A DNA stretch of 64,000 bases. It comes from an uncultured Lacinutrix sp. Its GTDB lineage: Bacteria; Bacteroidota; Bacteroidia; Flavobacteriales; Flavobacteriaceae. Below the pieces are notes generated by a model. It was not told the DNA's origin, made no database searches, and was given only the letters and a program-made list of their open reading frames with translations. This document shows positions 53,743-62,376 of this stretch, piece by piece. A program made the translations under genes and the position numbers. Within the stretch, counting starts at the first letter, position 1; the number at the start of each line of letters is the position of its first letter. The stretch covers positions 90,333 through 154,332 of the forward strand of contig CAKZMU010000008.1 of the NCBI GenBank assembly GCA_937129145.1, given 5' to 3'.

Positions 53743-54186
53743 TAGCTTCTCAAAGCAAACACTATTTTCTATTCCAGCATATTGACCATAATTAGGAGTA
53801 ACCACATAGCCAGTTTTTTTGTAAAGTGAAATAGCTTTTGGCTGTTTTTTTCCGGTTTCAAGAACACATTTTTTGTACCCTAAATCTGTTGCCCAAAGTT
53901 CCAATTCATTTAAAATTTTTGTAGCAATACCTTTACCTCTTACATTAGGTAATGTGTACATACGCTTTATTTCAACAGAAGCATCATCAAACTGTTTTAT
54001 AGCGCCACAAGCGACTGGAGCATCATTATAATACGCTACAATAGTATGGTTTAAAGTATCAATGCCATTAAATTGATGATAAAAATCATGGTCATCACCA
54101 TCAGATATAGCTAGGTCTTTATCTAATTGTGTTACCAATTCTATAAAGTCGTTGTTTTTTGAGTTTGTTCTTAATAACTTAATCAT
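53734..54186 (-). CDS. GNAT-family N-acetyltransferase
   Basis: A compact, 150-residue GNAT protein: ACGAIKQFDDASVEIKRMYTLPNVRGKGIATKILNELELWA gives strand 4 and the acetyl-CoA loop R-G-K-G-I-A near residue 88, and VLETGKKQPKAISLYKKTGYVVTPNYG the last strand and helix. All core elements are present. The target is unknown. It overlaps the tail of the DinB-type gene on the other strand and is five bases after the thioredoxin-like gene, with which it is probably co-transcribed. Confidence 0.88.
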   Translation of the reverse strand: MIKLLRTNSKNNDFIELVTQLDKDLAISDGDDHDFYHQFNGIDTLNHTIVAYYNDAPVACGAIKQFDDASVEIKRMYTLPNVRGKGIATKILNELELWATDLGYKKCVLETGKKQPKAISLYKKTGYVVTPNYGQYAGIENSVCFEKLLH

Positions 54187-54191
54187 TCAAA

Positions 54192-54749
54192 CTATTCTTT
54201 CCATTTAATATTACAACCAATACTTGGTTTTTGTGTGTTGGTATTTTCAACGTTATTTAAAAGACATTCCAAAGCGTGCCTCAAATCGTTTCCAGTAACT
54301 GGAATACTATTTCCAGGTCTTGAATCGTCCAACTGACCTCTATAAACCAGTTTTAAATCATCATTAAACACATAAATATCTGGTGTGCAGGCTGCATCGT
54401 AAGCTTTGGCTATTTCTTGGGATTCGTCGTATAAATAGGGGAAAGGGTAATTATTTTCTTTGGCATGAAGTTTCATTCTATCGGGAGAATCTTGAGGATA
54501 ATTAACCACATCGTTACTGGAAATGGCTATAAAATTAATACCTGCATCCATATAATGTTTAGAAATGGCAACCAAAGCTTCATTTACATGAATTACAAAA
54601 GGGCAATGGTTGCAAATAAACATGATAACGGTGCCTTTGCTACCTTTAAGCTGGTCAAGACTTTTGTAAGTTTCAGAAACTGTATCGTAAAGAGAAAAAC
54701 CTACTGCTTTTGTTCCTAAAGGAAGCATATTTGAGGGTGTTCTAGCCAT
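54192..54749 (-). CDS. Thioredoxin-fold redox protein (AhpC/TSA family)
   Basis: The 185-residue protein has GTKAVGFSLYDTVSETYKSLDQLKGSKGTVIMF leading to the redox motif FICNHCPFVIHVNEAL (C-N-H-C near residues 46-49), then FIAISSNDV, YPFPYLYDESQEIAKAYDAACTPDIYVFNDD and LVYRGQLDDSRPG. It is a thioredoxin-like peroxiredoxin relative widespread in Bacteroidota, without a signal peptide, so cytoplasmic. It starts divergently from csaA with a 93-base gap. Confidence 0.9.
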   Translation of the reverse strand: MARTPSNMLPLGTKAVGFSLYDTVSETYKSLDQLKGSKGTVIMFICNHCPFVIHVNEALVAISKHYMDAGINFIAISSNDVVNYPQDSPDRMKLHAKENNYPFPYLYDESQEIAKAYDAACTPDIYVFNDDLKLVYRGQLDDSRPGNSIPVTGNDLRHALECLLNNVENTNTQKPSIGCNIKWKE

Positions 54750-54842
54750 AGTTTTTTATTGTTTCTCAAAAATAAAGAAACCAGAAGATTAAACATAATT
54801 GTAAATTAAAATTTATATCTTCAACTCATAACTAATTAACTA

Positions 54843-55178
54843 ATGAAAGAGACCATTTCTTTTGAAGATTTTGCAAAAGTAGATTTACGAGTAGGTACTA
54901 TTATTGAAGTAAATGATTTTCCAAAAGCAAAAAATCCAGCGTATCAATTAACCATTGATTTTGGAGACTTGGGAATTAAAAAATCGTCTGCTCAAATCAC
55001 TACGCTTTATACAAAAGAAGCATTACTAAACAAGCAAATAGTAGCAACTGTTAACTTTCCAAAAAAACAAATTGCTAATTTTATGAGCGACTGTTTGATA
55101 ATGGGGGCAGTAAATGGTAAGGATGTCATATTATTGCGTCCTGAAAATAAAGTTAAAAACGGTTCGACTGTTAATTAA
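54843..55178 (+). CDS. csaA: tRNA-binding domain protein, CsaA-like
   Basis: The 111-residue protein is a stand-alone tRNA-binding OB fold like B. subtilis CsaA: FEDFAKVDLRVGTIIEVNDFPKAKNPAYQLTIDFG-type core, DLGIKKSSAQITTLYTKE and MGAVNGKDVILLRPE. The RVGTI and KSSAQI motifs are diagnostic. It may bind tRNA or act as a chaperone; the physiological role is open. Four bases separate it from the symporter gene. Family assignment is firm. Confidence 0.92.
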   Translation: MKETISFEDFAKVDLRVGTIIEVNDFPKAKNPAYQLTIDFGDLGIKKSSAQITTLYTKEALLNKQIVATVNFPKKQIANFMSDCLIMGAVNGKDVILLRPENKVKNGSTVN

Positions 55179-55181
55179 TAT

Positions 55182-56102
55182 ATGTTAGAACTCGACTCGG
55201 TAAAAATTAATTTTGATAGTGGCGGACTTTTGGTGCTCAACGTTGCTTTGGCTGTTGTGATGTTTGGTGTAGCCTTAGGAATTACTTTTAACGATTTTAA
55301 AAACCTATTTAAACAGCCCAAACTAGTCATACTTGGTATTGTATCGCAATTTGTTCTGTTACCATTTATAACTTTTTTAGTAATTTTAGTAGTGAAACCA
55401 CAACCTAGCATAGCTCTAGGAATGATGATGGTTGCTGCGTGTCCTGGAGGTAATATTTCAAACTTTATGACGCATTTGGCCAAAGGAAACACAGCACTTT
55501 CCGTGAGCTTAACAGCGTTTGCTACGTTTTTAGCAATGTTTATGACGCCTTTAAATTTTCAGTTATACGGAAATCTTTATGAGCCAACAGCCCAAATATT
55601 AAAAACAGTGTCGCTAGAACCATTTGAGTTAGTAAAGCTAGTTGTATTAATTCTTGGAATACCGTTGGTTTTGGGCATGGGTTTAAGGCAAAAAAATGAG
55701 CAATTGGCCATAAAATTATCTAAAATTTTGAAGCCTCTGTCAATTATCGTTTTTATAGCTATTGTAATAATAGCATTTTCAAACAACCTTGATATTTTTA
55801 GCGAATATGCACACCATGTTTTGGCTATTGGTATTGGTCATAATTTATTGGCAATACTTTTAGGGTTTAGTGTTGCAAGAGTGTTTAAGTTATCGTTTAG
55901 AGACACAAAAACATTGGCAATTGAAACTGGTATTCAAAATTCAGGTTTAGGATTGTTGCTTATTTTTACATTTTTTAATGGACTTGGAGGGATGGCTATT
56001 TTAGCAGCATTCTGGGGAATTTGGCATATTATTTCTGGATTGATATTAGCTACTTATTGGTCTAAAAAAAGTAATACTATTGAAGAAGCTTTGGCTACAT
56101 AG
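55182..56102 (+). CDS. Bile acid:sodium symporter family transporter
   Basis: The 306-residue inner-membrane protein has nine or ten hydrophobic segments and the BASS family features: FGVALGITFNDFKNLFKQPK at the start, GMMMVAACPGGNISNFMTHLAKGNTALSVSLTAF (crossing helix with the sodium site) and ETGIQNSGLGLLLIF (second crossing helix, E-x-G-x-Q-N). Bacterial members carry organic anions such as pantoate or bile-salt-like acids with sodium. The substrate is unknown. It overlaps the acyltransferase gene by 23 bases if that gene uses TTG at 56080. Confidence 0.92.
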   Translation: MLELDSVKINFDSGGLLVLNVALAVVMFGVALGITFNDFKNLFKQPKLVILGIVSQFVLLPFITFLVILVVKPQPSIALGMMMVAACPGGNISNFMTHLAKGNTALSVSLTAFATFLAMFMTPLNFQLYGNLYEPTAQILKTVSLEPFELVKLVVLILGIPLVLGMGLRQKNEQLAIKLSKILKPLSIIVFIAIVIIAFSNNLDIFSEYAHHVLAIGIGHNLLAILLGFSVARVFKLSFRDTKTLAIETGIQNSGLGLLLIFTFFNGLGGMAILAAFWGIWHIISGLILATYWSKKSNTIEEALAT

Positions 56103-57111
56103 CGTAAGGAGTTATTTAAGGTTAGGGATGTTCTTTTATTTTAGAAGAGTATATATTTATAATCTTGAAAATGTGCCAAAAAACAAACCTGTTTTATTGT
56201 TGGCTAATCATCAAAATGCTTTGTTGGATGCACTATTAATAGCAACAAGATGTGGTAGGTTTTGCTATTTTTTAACTAGGGCAGCGGTTTTTAAAAAGTC
56301 GTTTGTAAGTAAAATTTTAAATAGTTTACAAATGCTACCTGTGTATCGCGTTAGGGATGGTTGGAGTAAAATTTCTAACAACAATGCCATTTTCGAGAAT
56401 TGTAGTGAGATTTTAAACAATAAGGAAGCTATCGTAATTTTCCCTGAAGGAAGTCATAATTTAGCACGGAGAGTTAGGCCTTTGAGTAAGGGGTTTACCA
56501 GAATAGTGTTTGATACTCTTGAAAAACACCCTGATTTAGATTTACAGTTAGTACCTATTGGATTAAATTTTCTACAAGCTGAAAATTGTCCAGATAGTGC
56601 AGCAATGTATTTTGGTAAACCAATGGCTGCAAAAGACTTTATTAAAGATGATAAAAATAAAGCGGTTGTTAATTTAAAAGAAGCGGTGCAGAGCAAAATT
56701 AAAAACTTAACAACACATATTCCTGAAGACACTTATAATGAGAACCTTCAAAAACTAAAAGACCTTCATGTTGATTTTTTAAAACCTCAAGACGTTAACC
56801 TATGTTTAGAAAGTAATTTTAAAAACTGTAACTCAAAACCGAAAAATGTAACTCAACCATTAAGTGAGTTTTTTCAACTTGTATTAAAACTAAACCTAAT
56901 TATACCTTACATAATTTGGAAATTTATAGCGGAATCTAAAGTTACCGAAAAAGAGTTTACATCTACATTTAGGTTTGCGATAGCAATCACGTTAGTGCCT
57001 TTTTATTTATTGGTTGTCACATTGGTGCTCACTTTGTTAATGTCATTCTATATTGGACTTTCATATCTATTTGTGAGTTTGATTATTGCGTTACTTGCAG
57101 TAAAGCTTTAA
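56080..57111 (+). CDS. 1-acyl-glycerol-3-phosphate-type acyltransferase (PlsC family)
   Basis: The 343-residue protein has the PlsC motifs: NHQNALLDALLIATR (NHx4D, residues about 43-50), then VYRVRDGWSK, IFPEGSHNLARRVRPLSKG (PEG motif near 125) and VPIGLNFL. Two C-terminal membrane segments lie at about 300-340. It acylates a glycerophosphate or lyso-lipid; the C-terminal extension is common in Bacteroidota homologues. The start is TTG at 56080, which keeps the LHSVRSYLRLG helix; ATG at 56128 is an alternative that avoids overlap with the symporter gene. Confidence 0.87.
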   Translation: MKKLWLHSVRSYLRLGMFFYFRRVYIYNLENVPKNKPVLLLANHQNALLDALLIATRCGRFCYFLTRAAVFKKSFVSKILNSLQMLPVYRVRDGWSKISNNNAIFENCSEILNNKEAIVIFPEGSHNLARRVRPLSKGFTRIVFDTLEKHPDLDLQLVPIGLNFLQAENCPDSAAMYFGKPMAAKDFIKDDKNKAVVNLKEAVQSKIKNLTTHIPEDTYNENLQKLKDLHVDFLKPQDVNLCLESNFKNCNSKPKNVTQPLSEFFQLVLKLNLIIPYIIWKFIAESKVTEKEFTSTFRFAIAITLVPFYLLVVTLVLTLLMSFYIGLSYLFVSLIIALLAVKL

Positions 57112-57114
57112 CAT

Positions 57115-57145
57115 AAAAAAACCGCTACAAGTGTAACGGTTTTTA
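57115..57145. terminator. Bidirectional terminator between the convergent acyltransferase and DUF3276 genes
   Basis: AAAAACCG (57117-57124) pairs with CGGTTTTT (57137-57144) with a 12-base centre that can pair further, flanked by A-run and T-run. It lies just past the stop at 57111 and 25 bases from the convergent stop at 57170, so it can serve both genes. Confidence 0.7.
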
Positions 57146-57169
57146 AAATTTGATTGTTTAGTTAAAAGC

Positions 57170-57547
57170 TTAAATGTCTTCAAAGCTAACATCAGTAAAA
57201 CTCTCAGGTGATGTTGGAGTTTCATTTGTACTGTTGTCGTGCTCTTCTTTTTTATAGTCTTTTTGGTGACGCTCACTAATTACTTCTTCGCCTTTTTCTT
57301 GAATAATATAATCTGTCATTTCTCTTAAAATGTCATTAAATTCAGCAAAATCTTCTTTGTACAAATAGATTTTATGCTTTTTGTAATGAAAAGACCCATC
57401 GTCGTTGGTAAATTTTTTACTCTCGGTAATGGTAAGGTAGTAATCTCCAGCTTTAGTAGCTCTTACATCAAAAAAGTATGTACGACGTCCTGCTCTTAAA
57501 ACTTTTGAAAATATTTCCTCTTTCTCCATCATATCATTATTACTCAT
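57170..57547 (-). CDS. DUF3276 PUR-family nucleic-acid-binding protein
   Basis: The 125-residue protein has one PUR repeat: EIFSKVLRAGRRTYFFDVRATKAGDYYLTITESKKF (cited in part) followed by YKKHKIYLYKEDFAEFNDILREM. DUF3276 proteins are the Bacteroidota and spirochaete relatives of the eukaryotic Pur-alpha single-strand DNA/RNA-binding proteins. After residue 85 the tail is acidic, low-complexity and probably disordered (KEEHDNSTNETPTSPES). Single gene between a shared terminator and a 123-base gap. Family assignment is firm, role unknown. Confidence 0.9.
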   Translation of the reverse strand: MSNNDMMEKEEIFSKVLRAGRRTYFFDVRATKAGDYYLTITESKKFTNDDGSFHYKKHKIYLYKEDFAEFNDILREMTDYIIQEKGEEVISERHQKDYKKEEHDNSTNETPTSPESFTDVSFEDI

Positions 57548-57670
57548 TGCGGTTGTGTTTTTGATTTAGTGACTCAAAAATCTAAAAAAAATATATAGCA
57601 ACCAACTAATTAACATATTTCTTTTTGCTTATTTTAATTTATTAATTAAAGCTATTAAAAAAGAAAGAAA

Positions 57671-59434
57671 TTAGTTTTTGTCTTCTACAGTTTCCGATAA
57701 TTGTTTTAAATATAACTCATTGTAGTAACCATCAGTATTTATAAGGTCATCGTGAGACCCTTGTTGAATTATTTTACCTTCATCCAACACTATAATATGG
57801 TCGGCATTTTTTGCTGAAGAAATTCTGTGACTAACAATTATGGTCGTTTTTCCTTTAGAAACTTTGTTTAAATTACTTAAAATTTGTTCTTCTGTCTCGG
57901 TATCTACAGCAGAAAGACAGTCGTCTAACAACAATATTTTTGGGTCTTTAATAATTGCCCTTGCAATGGAAACACGTTGTTTTTGTCCTCCAGAAAGTGT
58001 GATGCCTCGTTCACCCAAAACAGTATCGTAACCTTTGTTAAAGGCTTTAATGTTTTTGTGTACCACGGCATTTTTTGCAGCGTTTATAACATCTTTATCC
58101 GTAGCATTTACAGAACCAAATTTTATATTGTCCTTAATGGAATCTGAAAATAGAAATGCATCCTGAGGAACAAATCCAATGCTATGCCTTAAACTGGTTA
58201 AATTTACATTTTCAATTTGAGTGCCATCTATTTCAATTGCCCCACTATTAACATCGTAAAGACGACCAATTAAATCCAGAATTGTAGATTTTCCTGACCC
58301 TGTTTTACCAATAATAGCCAATGTTTCACCACTATTTACTTTAAAACTTAGTCCTTTTAAAGCTTCAATGTTAGTGTCAGAGTGTGTAAAGTGGACGTTT
58401 TTAAATTCTATAGTGCCTTCTATTTCTGTTGGAGAACTTACAGTGTTTTTAATATCTGGTTTTTCTTTTAAAAACTCATTAATGCGTTTTTGTGATGCTT
58501 CGGCTTGTTGAACAATAGAGGTGACCCAACCTAAGGTTGCCACTGGCCATGTAAGCATATTTACGTAGATGATAAATTCGGCAATAACACTAATACTTTC
58601 AATTTCACCATTAATATATTGTAGACCTCCTATGTAAATAACCAGAATATTACTCACACCAATAAGTAATATCATTAATGGAAAAAATAAGGCTTGAACC
58701 TTAGTTAAATCTATTTGTTTCTGTCTGTTTTCGGTAGATAACACTTCAAAATTATCATTTGTAATAGCTTCTATACCATAGGCTTTAATGACCGAGATTC
58801 CGCTAAAAGATTCCTGTGTAAAGGTTGATAGTTTCGAGAGGTATTCTTGTACAATTGTGCTGCGTTTATGTATTTCTTTACTTAAAAAATAAATGATAAC
58901 CGATAGAATAGGAAGCGGTATTATAGTGTACATAGTCAATTTTGGAGATTGATTGTACATATAAAAAAAGGCGACTACAAAAAGTGTAATCATATTTAAC
59001 GAATACATAATTGCTGGCCCAACGTACATACGTACTCTATTAACATCTTCGGTAATTCGGTTCATTAAATCGCCAGTACGATTGCTTTTATAAAAATTTA
59101 GAGATAAGCGTTGGTATTGCTGGTAAATTTCATTTTTTAAATCATACTCAATATATCTGGACACGTTAATAATGGTTTGTCGCATTAAAAACGTTAAAGC
59201 ACCAGCTATTAATGCAGCACCAATTAAATAGAGTATGGTTAACATTAAATCTTGTTTAAAAACGTCATCAGTAATAGAGCCATTTATCCTATTGGAAATT
59301 ACATCAATAGCACTACCTATAAGTCGGGGCGTAAAAAGCTTGAAAATTATGGCGCTAATGGTAATAATTACTCCAAATAAAAGCCTGTATCTATACTTTA
59401 AAAAATATTTATTAAGATGTTGTAATTCTTTCAT
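57671..59434 (-). CDS. ABC exporter, fused membrane and ATPase domains (MsbA/MDR-like)
   Basis: The 587-residue half-transporter has six membrane helices (residues about 15-310; LFTPRLIGSAIDVI is the family start) and an ATPase domain with Walker A GKTGSGKST (about 375-383), Q-loop GFVPQDAFLFSDSI, signature LSGGQKQRVSIARA and LLLDDCLSAVDTETEEQI with HRISSAKNADHI as the H-loop. It works as a dimer to export a lipid, drug or peptide. No accessory genes indicate the substrate. Its start diverges from the dehydrogenase gene with a 145-base gap. Confidence 0.93.
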   Translation of the reverse strand: MKELQHLNKYFLKYRYRLLFGVIITISAIIFKLFTPRLIGSAIDVISNRINGSITDDVFKQDLMLTILYLIGAALIAGALTFLMRQTIINVSRYIEYDLKNEIYQQYQRLSLNFYKSNRTGDLMNRITEDVNRVRMYVGPAIMYSLNMITLFVVAFFYMYNQSPKLTMYTIIPLPILSVIIYFLSKEIHKRSTIVQEYLSKLSTFTQESFSGISVIKAYGIEAITNDNFEVLSTENRQKQIDLTKVQALFFPLMILLIGVSNILVIYIGGLQYINGEIESISVIAEFIIYVNMLTWPVATLGWVTSIVQQAEASQKRINEFLKEKPDIKNTVSSPTEIEGTIEFKNVHFTHSDTNIEALKGLSFKVNSGETLAIIGKTGSGKSTILDLIGRLYDVNSGAIEIDGTQIENVNLTSLRHSIGFVPQDAFLFSDSIKDNIKFGSVNATDKDVINAAKNAVVHKNIKAFNKGYDTVLGERGITLSGGQKQRVSIARAIIKDPKILLLDDCLSAVDTETEEQILSNLNKVSKGKTTIIVSHRISSAKNADHIIVLDEGKIIQQGSHDDLINTDGYYNELYLKQLSETVEDKN

Positions 59435-59493
59435 TTGCAGTTTTCTTCTTTCAAAGTACTTATTAATGATTTCTTGCTTTTAAGCGGGTTTTT

Positions 59494-59524
59494 TTGCTTA
59501 AAATGTAATATTAGATTATTTTTG
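59494..59524 (+). promoter_or_regulatory. Flavobacterial promoter of the amino-acid dehydrogenase gene
   Basis: TTG (59494-59496), a 20-base spacer and TATTTTTG (59517-59524) fit the consensus TTG-N19/20-TAnnTTTG. The predicted start leaves a leader of about 50 bases before the ATG at 59580. Confidence 0.62.
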
Positions 59525-59579
59525 CCTGCTGTTATTATTGATTATGTAATAATAGCCATAAAATTAAAAAATAATATTA

Positions 59580-60683
59580 ATGATTTCAGACGTCATAAAC
59601 CCCAAAGACATCAAAAAAGTTGACCCTGTGTTTGGACAACTTTCTTTTGATGACCACGAACAAGTCGTTTTTTGTCACGACAAAGATACAGGATTAAAAG
59701 CAATAATAGGCATCCACAATACGGTTTTAGGGCCAGCACTTGGAGGTACTAGAATGTGGCAGTATAATAATGAATGGGAAGCTTTAAACGATGTGTTACG
59801 ACTTTCTAGAGGAATGACTTTTAAAGCTGCTATTACTGGGTTAAATCTAGGAGGCGGAAAAGCAGTAATTATTGGCGATGCTAAAACGCAAAAAACGCCC
59901 GAACTAATGAAAAAGTTTGGTGAATATGTGCATTCGTTAAGTGGAAGGTACATAACAGCCGAAGATGTTGGAATGGAAACTTCTGATATGGATTTGGTAA
60001 GAGAAGTAACACCTTATGTTACTGGAATCTCTGAAAGTAAAGGAGGTGCTGGAAACCCTTCACCTATCACAGCTTACGGTGTTTTTATGGGAATGAAAGC
60101 TGCAGCTAAGTTTAAGTTTGGAACAGATATATTAGAAGATAAAACAGTATTTGTGCAAGGTATTGGTCATGTAGGAGAATCTTTAGTAGAGCATTTAACT
60201 AATGAAGGAGCTAAAGTAATAATTGCCGATATTAATGAAGAACGCTTACAAGAGGTGAGCACAAAATACGGTGCGACTATATATTCCGGAAACGATATTT
60301 ACAGTGAGTCTATGGATATTTATGCACCTTGTGCTTTAGGCGCTACTGTTAACGATGATACCATTTATAAAATAAAAGCCGAAGTAATTGCTGGTGCTGC
60401 AAATAACCAATTAGCTATTGAGGATAAACATGGTGCCATTCTTCAAAAAAGAGGCATTGTGTATGCTCCAGATTTTTTAATTAACGCTGGAGGGATTATT
60501 AATGTGTATGCCGAATTGGAAAATTATGGCAAGCAAGAAATCCTTAGAAAAACCGAAAACATCTACAATACAACGCTTCAAATTTTAGAAAAAGCAAAAG
60601 AGAGTGATTTAACCACAAATCAAGCGGCGTTGGATATCGCTAGAGAAAGAATTGCTACTAGAAAAAAAGAAACGTCAAAATAG
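59580..60683 (+). CDS. Glu/Leu/Phe/Val dehydrogenase (leucine dehydrogenase-like)
   Basis: This enzyme deaminates a branched-chain or aromatic amino acid oxidatively using NAD+. The 367-residue protein has LGPALGGTRMWQY (about residues 49-61), the catalytic lysine motif AITGLNLGGGKAVIIGD (about 86-102), TAEDVGMETSDMD and the Rossmann motif VFVQGIGHVGESLVEHL near residue 195. The length and GGGK motif match leucine and phenylalanine dehydrogenases better than glutamate dehydrogenase. It has its own promoter and is followed by a strong hairpin. Confidence 0.92.
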   Translation: MISDVINPKDIKKVDPVFGQLSFDDHEQVVFCHDKDTGLKAIIGIHNTVLGPALGGTRMWQYNNEWEALNDVLRLSRGMTFKAAITGLNLGGGKAVIIGDAKTQKTPELMKKFGEYVHSLSGRYITAEDVGMETSDMDLVREVTPYVTGISESKGGAGNPSPITAYGVFMGMKAAAKFKFGTDILEDKTVFVQGIGHVGESLVEHLTNEGAKVIIADINEERLQEVSTKYGATIYSGNDIYSESMDIYAPCALGATVNDDTIYKIKAEVIAGAANNQLAIEDKHGAILQKRGIVYAPDFLINAGGIINVYAELENYGKQEILRKTENIYNTTLQILEKAKESDLTTNQAALDIARERIATRKKETSK

Positions 60684-60702
60684 ATTCTTTTTAAAATAAT
60701 AC

Positions 60703-60710
60703 TATTTTTG
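60703..60710 (+). promoter_or_regulatory. Possible nusB promoter, -7 element
   Basis: TATTTTTG followed by CG matches TAnnTTTG. There is no TTG at the -33 distance. If used, transcription would start right at the foot of the next hairpin, giving nusB a structured leader of about 65 bases. Confidence 0.35.
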
Positions 60711-60712
60711 CG

Positions 60713-60750
60713 AGGCAAAAGATAAACATCTTTTGCCTTGTTAATTTTTA
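60713..60750 (+). terminator. Strong hairpin between the dehydrogenase gene and nusB
   Basis: AGGCAAAAGAT (60713-60723) is exactly complementary to ATCTTTTGCCT (60728-60738) around an AAAC loop, an 11-bp perfect stem, followed by TTGTTAATTTTTAA. It lies 30 bases after the dehydrogenase stop and most simply terminates that gene. Because a -7 box lies three bases upstream, it might instead sit in the nusB leader. Confidence 0.65.
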
Positions 60751-60781
60751 ATACATAATTCGTTAGAATTAAAAAGTTCTT

Positions 60782-61726
60782 ATGCTTAATAGACGACATA
60801 TTCGAATAAAAGTAATGCAAGTTTTATATGCATTTCAAGGAAATGAAAGTGATGACTTAAAAGTAAACGAAAGGTTTTTGCAACAAAGTATGGAGAATAT
60901 GTACAACTTGTACCTATTGATTCTTTCCTTATTACTAGAAGTGCATGCAAAAGCAGAAGACCATCTTACTAAATCCCAAAAAAAGCATTTAGCAACAGCA
61001 GAAGAGAAAAACCCTAACAGAAAGCTCATTAATAATGAGCTGTTACTTCTTTTAAAAGACAACACTTTATTAAAGGACACTTTGGAAGCTAGAAAAGTTG
61101 ACAATTGGAAGCTTGATAACGAATATGTAGATATAATTTTTAAAGCACTAGTAGAAAGCGATTTGTATAAAGATTATATGGCAACAAAAACATCTACATT
61201 CAAGGAAGACAAATATTTCTTAATTGATATTTTTAAAGAAATTATCGCACCAAACGACAAACTTTATAGCTATTTGGAAGATAAAAACATTACTTGGTTA
61301 GACGATTTACCAGTAATAAATACAGTAATTGTTAAGCTGCTTAGAAAAACGAATCCGCAAACAGCTCAAAGTCATTTTCTACCAAAACTACTTAAGGACA
61401 CCGAGGATAAGGAGTTTGCAAACGACTTACTAAACAAAACTGTTTTAAACCTAAGTTATTTAAGTAAAGAAATTGAAGGAAAGACCGCCAATTGGGACAA
61501 AGACCGTATTGCAAATATCGATTTTGTGTTATTGCAAATGGCAATTTGCGAGTTTCAAAAGTTTCCTTCTATTCCAATTAAAGTAACAATTAACGAATAT
61601 TTAGAGATTGCAAAAGAGTATTCTACACCAAAAAGTAGTGTGTTTATTAATGGAATTTTAGACAAACTCGTTAAGGAATATAGTGATAAAGGAACGTTAA
61701 ATAAGGTAGGCAGAGGGCTCATTTAA
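60782..61726 (+). CDS. nusB: Transcription antitermination factor NusB, long Bacteroidota form
   Basis: NusB binds boxA RNA with NusE (S10) in rRNA antitermination. The 314-residue protein starts MLNRRHIRIKVMQVLYAFQ (family R-R-x-x-R-x-x-x-x-Q-x-L-Y) and ends with the C-terminal NusB half: DRIANIDFVLLQMAICEFQKFPSIPIKVTINEYLEIAKEY, STPKSSVFINGILDKL (cited in parts). The middle has about 150 more residues than E. coli NusB, which is usual in this phylum. DUF1573 and yajC genes follow on the same strand. Confidence 0.92.
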   Translation: MLNRRHIRIKVMQVLYAFQGNESDDLKVNERFLQQSMENMYNLYLLILSLLLEVHAKAEDHLTKSQKKHLATAEEKNPNRKLINNELLLLLKDNTLLKDTLEARKVDNWKLDNEYVDIIFKALVESDLYKDYMATKTSTFKEDKYFLIDIFKEIIAPNDKLYSYLEDKNITWLDDLPVINTVIVKLLRKTNPQTAQSHFLPKLLKDTEDKEFANDLLNKTVLNLSYLSKEIEGKTANWDKDRIANIDFVLLQMAICEFQKFPSIPIKVTINEYLEIAKEYSTPKSSVFINGILDKLVKEYSDKGTLNKVGRGLI

Positions 61727-61818
61727 TTTAAATTTATTACATTTATGCCCGAAATAACCTATAAATTAAATAATTAACCCAAATGTTTATCTTGAATAGA
61801 CAATTAAAAATCAGAATT

Positions 61819-62361
61819 ATGAAAAAAATAATTTTAAGTTTAAGTGCATTATGTATGGTTGCATTTACATCTTGTAAAGAAGATGCGACAAGTAAAATTA
61901 AAGCTGAAAACGTAACACAAGCGGCTGAAAGAGATGCTGTTGTTGGAGATTTTCCAGTATTAACTTTTGAGAAAAAAGAACACGATTTTGGAGAAATCGA
62001 AAACGGAACTCCTGTATCAACTGTATTCACTTACTCAAACACTGGTAATTCACCATTGGTAATTACAGATATTAAGAGTACTTGTGGATGTACAGTACCT
62101 CAAGATTGGAGTAAAGAGCCATTAGCTCCTGGAGCTTCTGCTAAATTTACAGTAGATTTTAATGGTAAAGGTTCTCCAGGAAGTAGTACATCTAAAACGG
62201 TTACTGTAACTGCTAATACTGAAAGCGGTAAAGAAACTGTAAAGATTAAGGCTTTTATTAAAGGAACTCCTGGTGCTGCAACTGGTATACCAAGTGTAGC
62301 TACAACTGGAGCAAAAAAGTCTAGTACGCAACCAGGTCACGAAGGTCATAACCACGACTAA
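61819..62361 (+). CDS. DUF1573 lipoprotein
   Basis: The 180-residue protein has a lipoprotein signal with Cys19 (VAFTSC) and a single DUF1573 immunoglobulin-like domain (about residues 45-145): EHDFGEIENGTPVSTVFTYSNTG, STCGCTVPQDWSKEPLAPG and FNGKGSPG. KED follows the Cys, resembling the acidic signal that sends Bacteroidota lipoproteins to the cell surface. The C-terminus is low-complexity and ends in a His-rich stretch (GHEGHNHD). I chose the ATG at 61819 because it begins the signal peptide; an upstream ATG at 61783 would prepend twelve unlikely residues. Role unknown. Confidence 0.9.
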   Translation: MKKIILSLSALCMVAFTSCKEDATSKIKAENVTQAAERDAVVGDFPVLTFEKKEHDFGEIENGTPVSTVFTYSNTGNSPLVITDIKSTCGCTVPQDWSKEPLAPGASAKFTVDFNGKGSPGSSTSKTVTVTANTESGKETVKIKAFIKGTPGAATGIPSVATTGAKKSSTQPGHEGHNHD

Positions 62362-62376
62362 TACATAGACATATAA

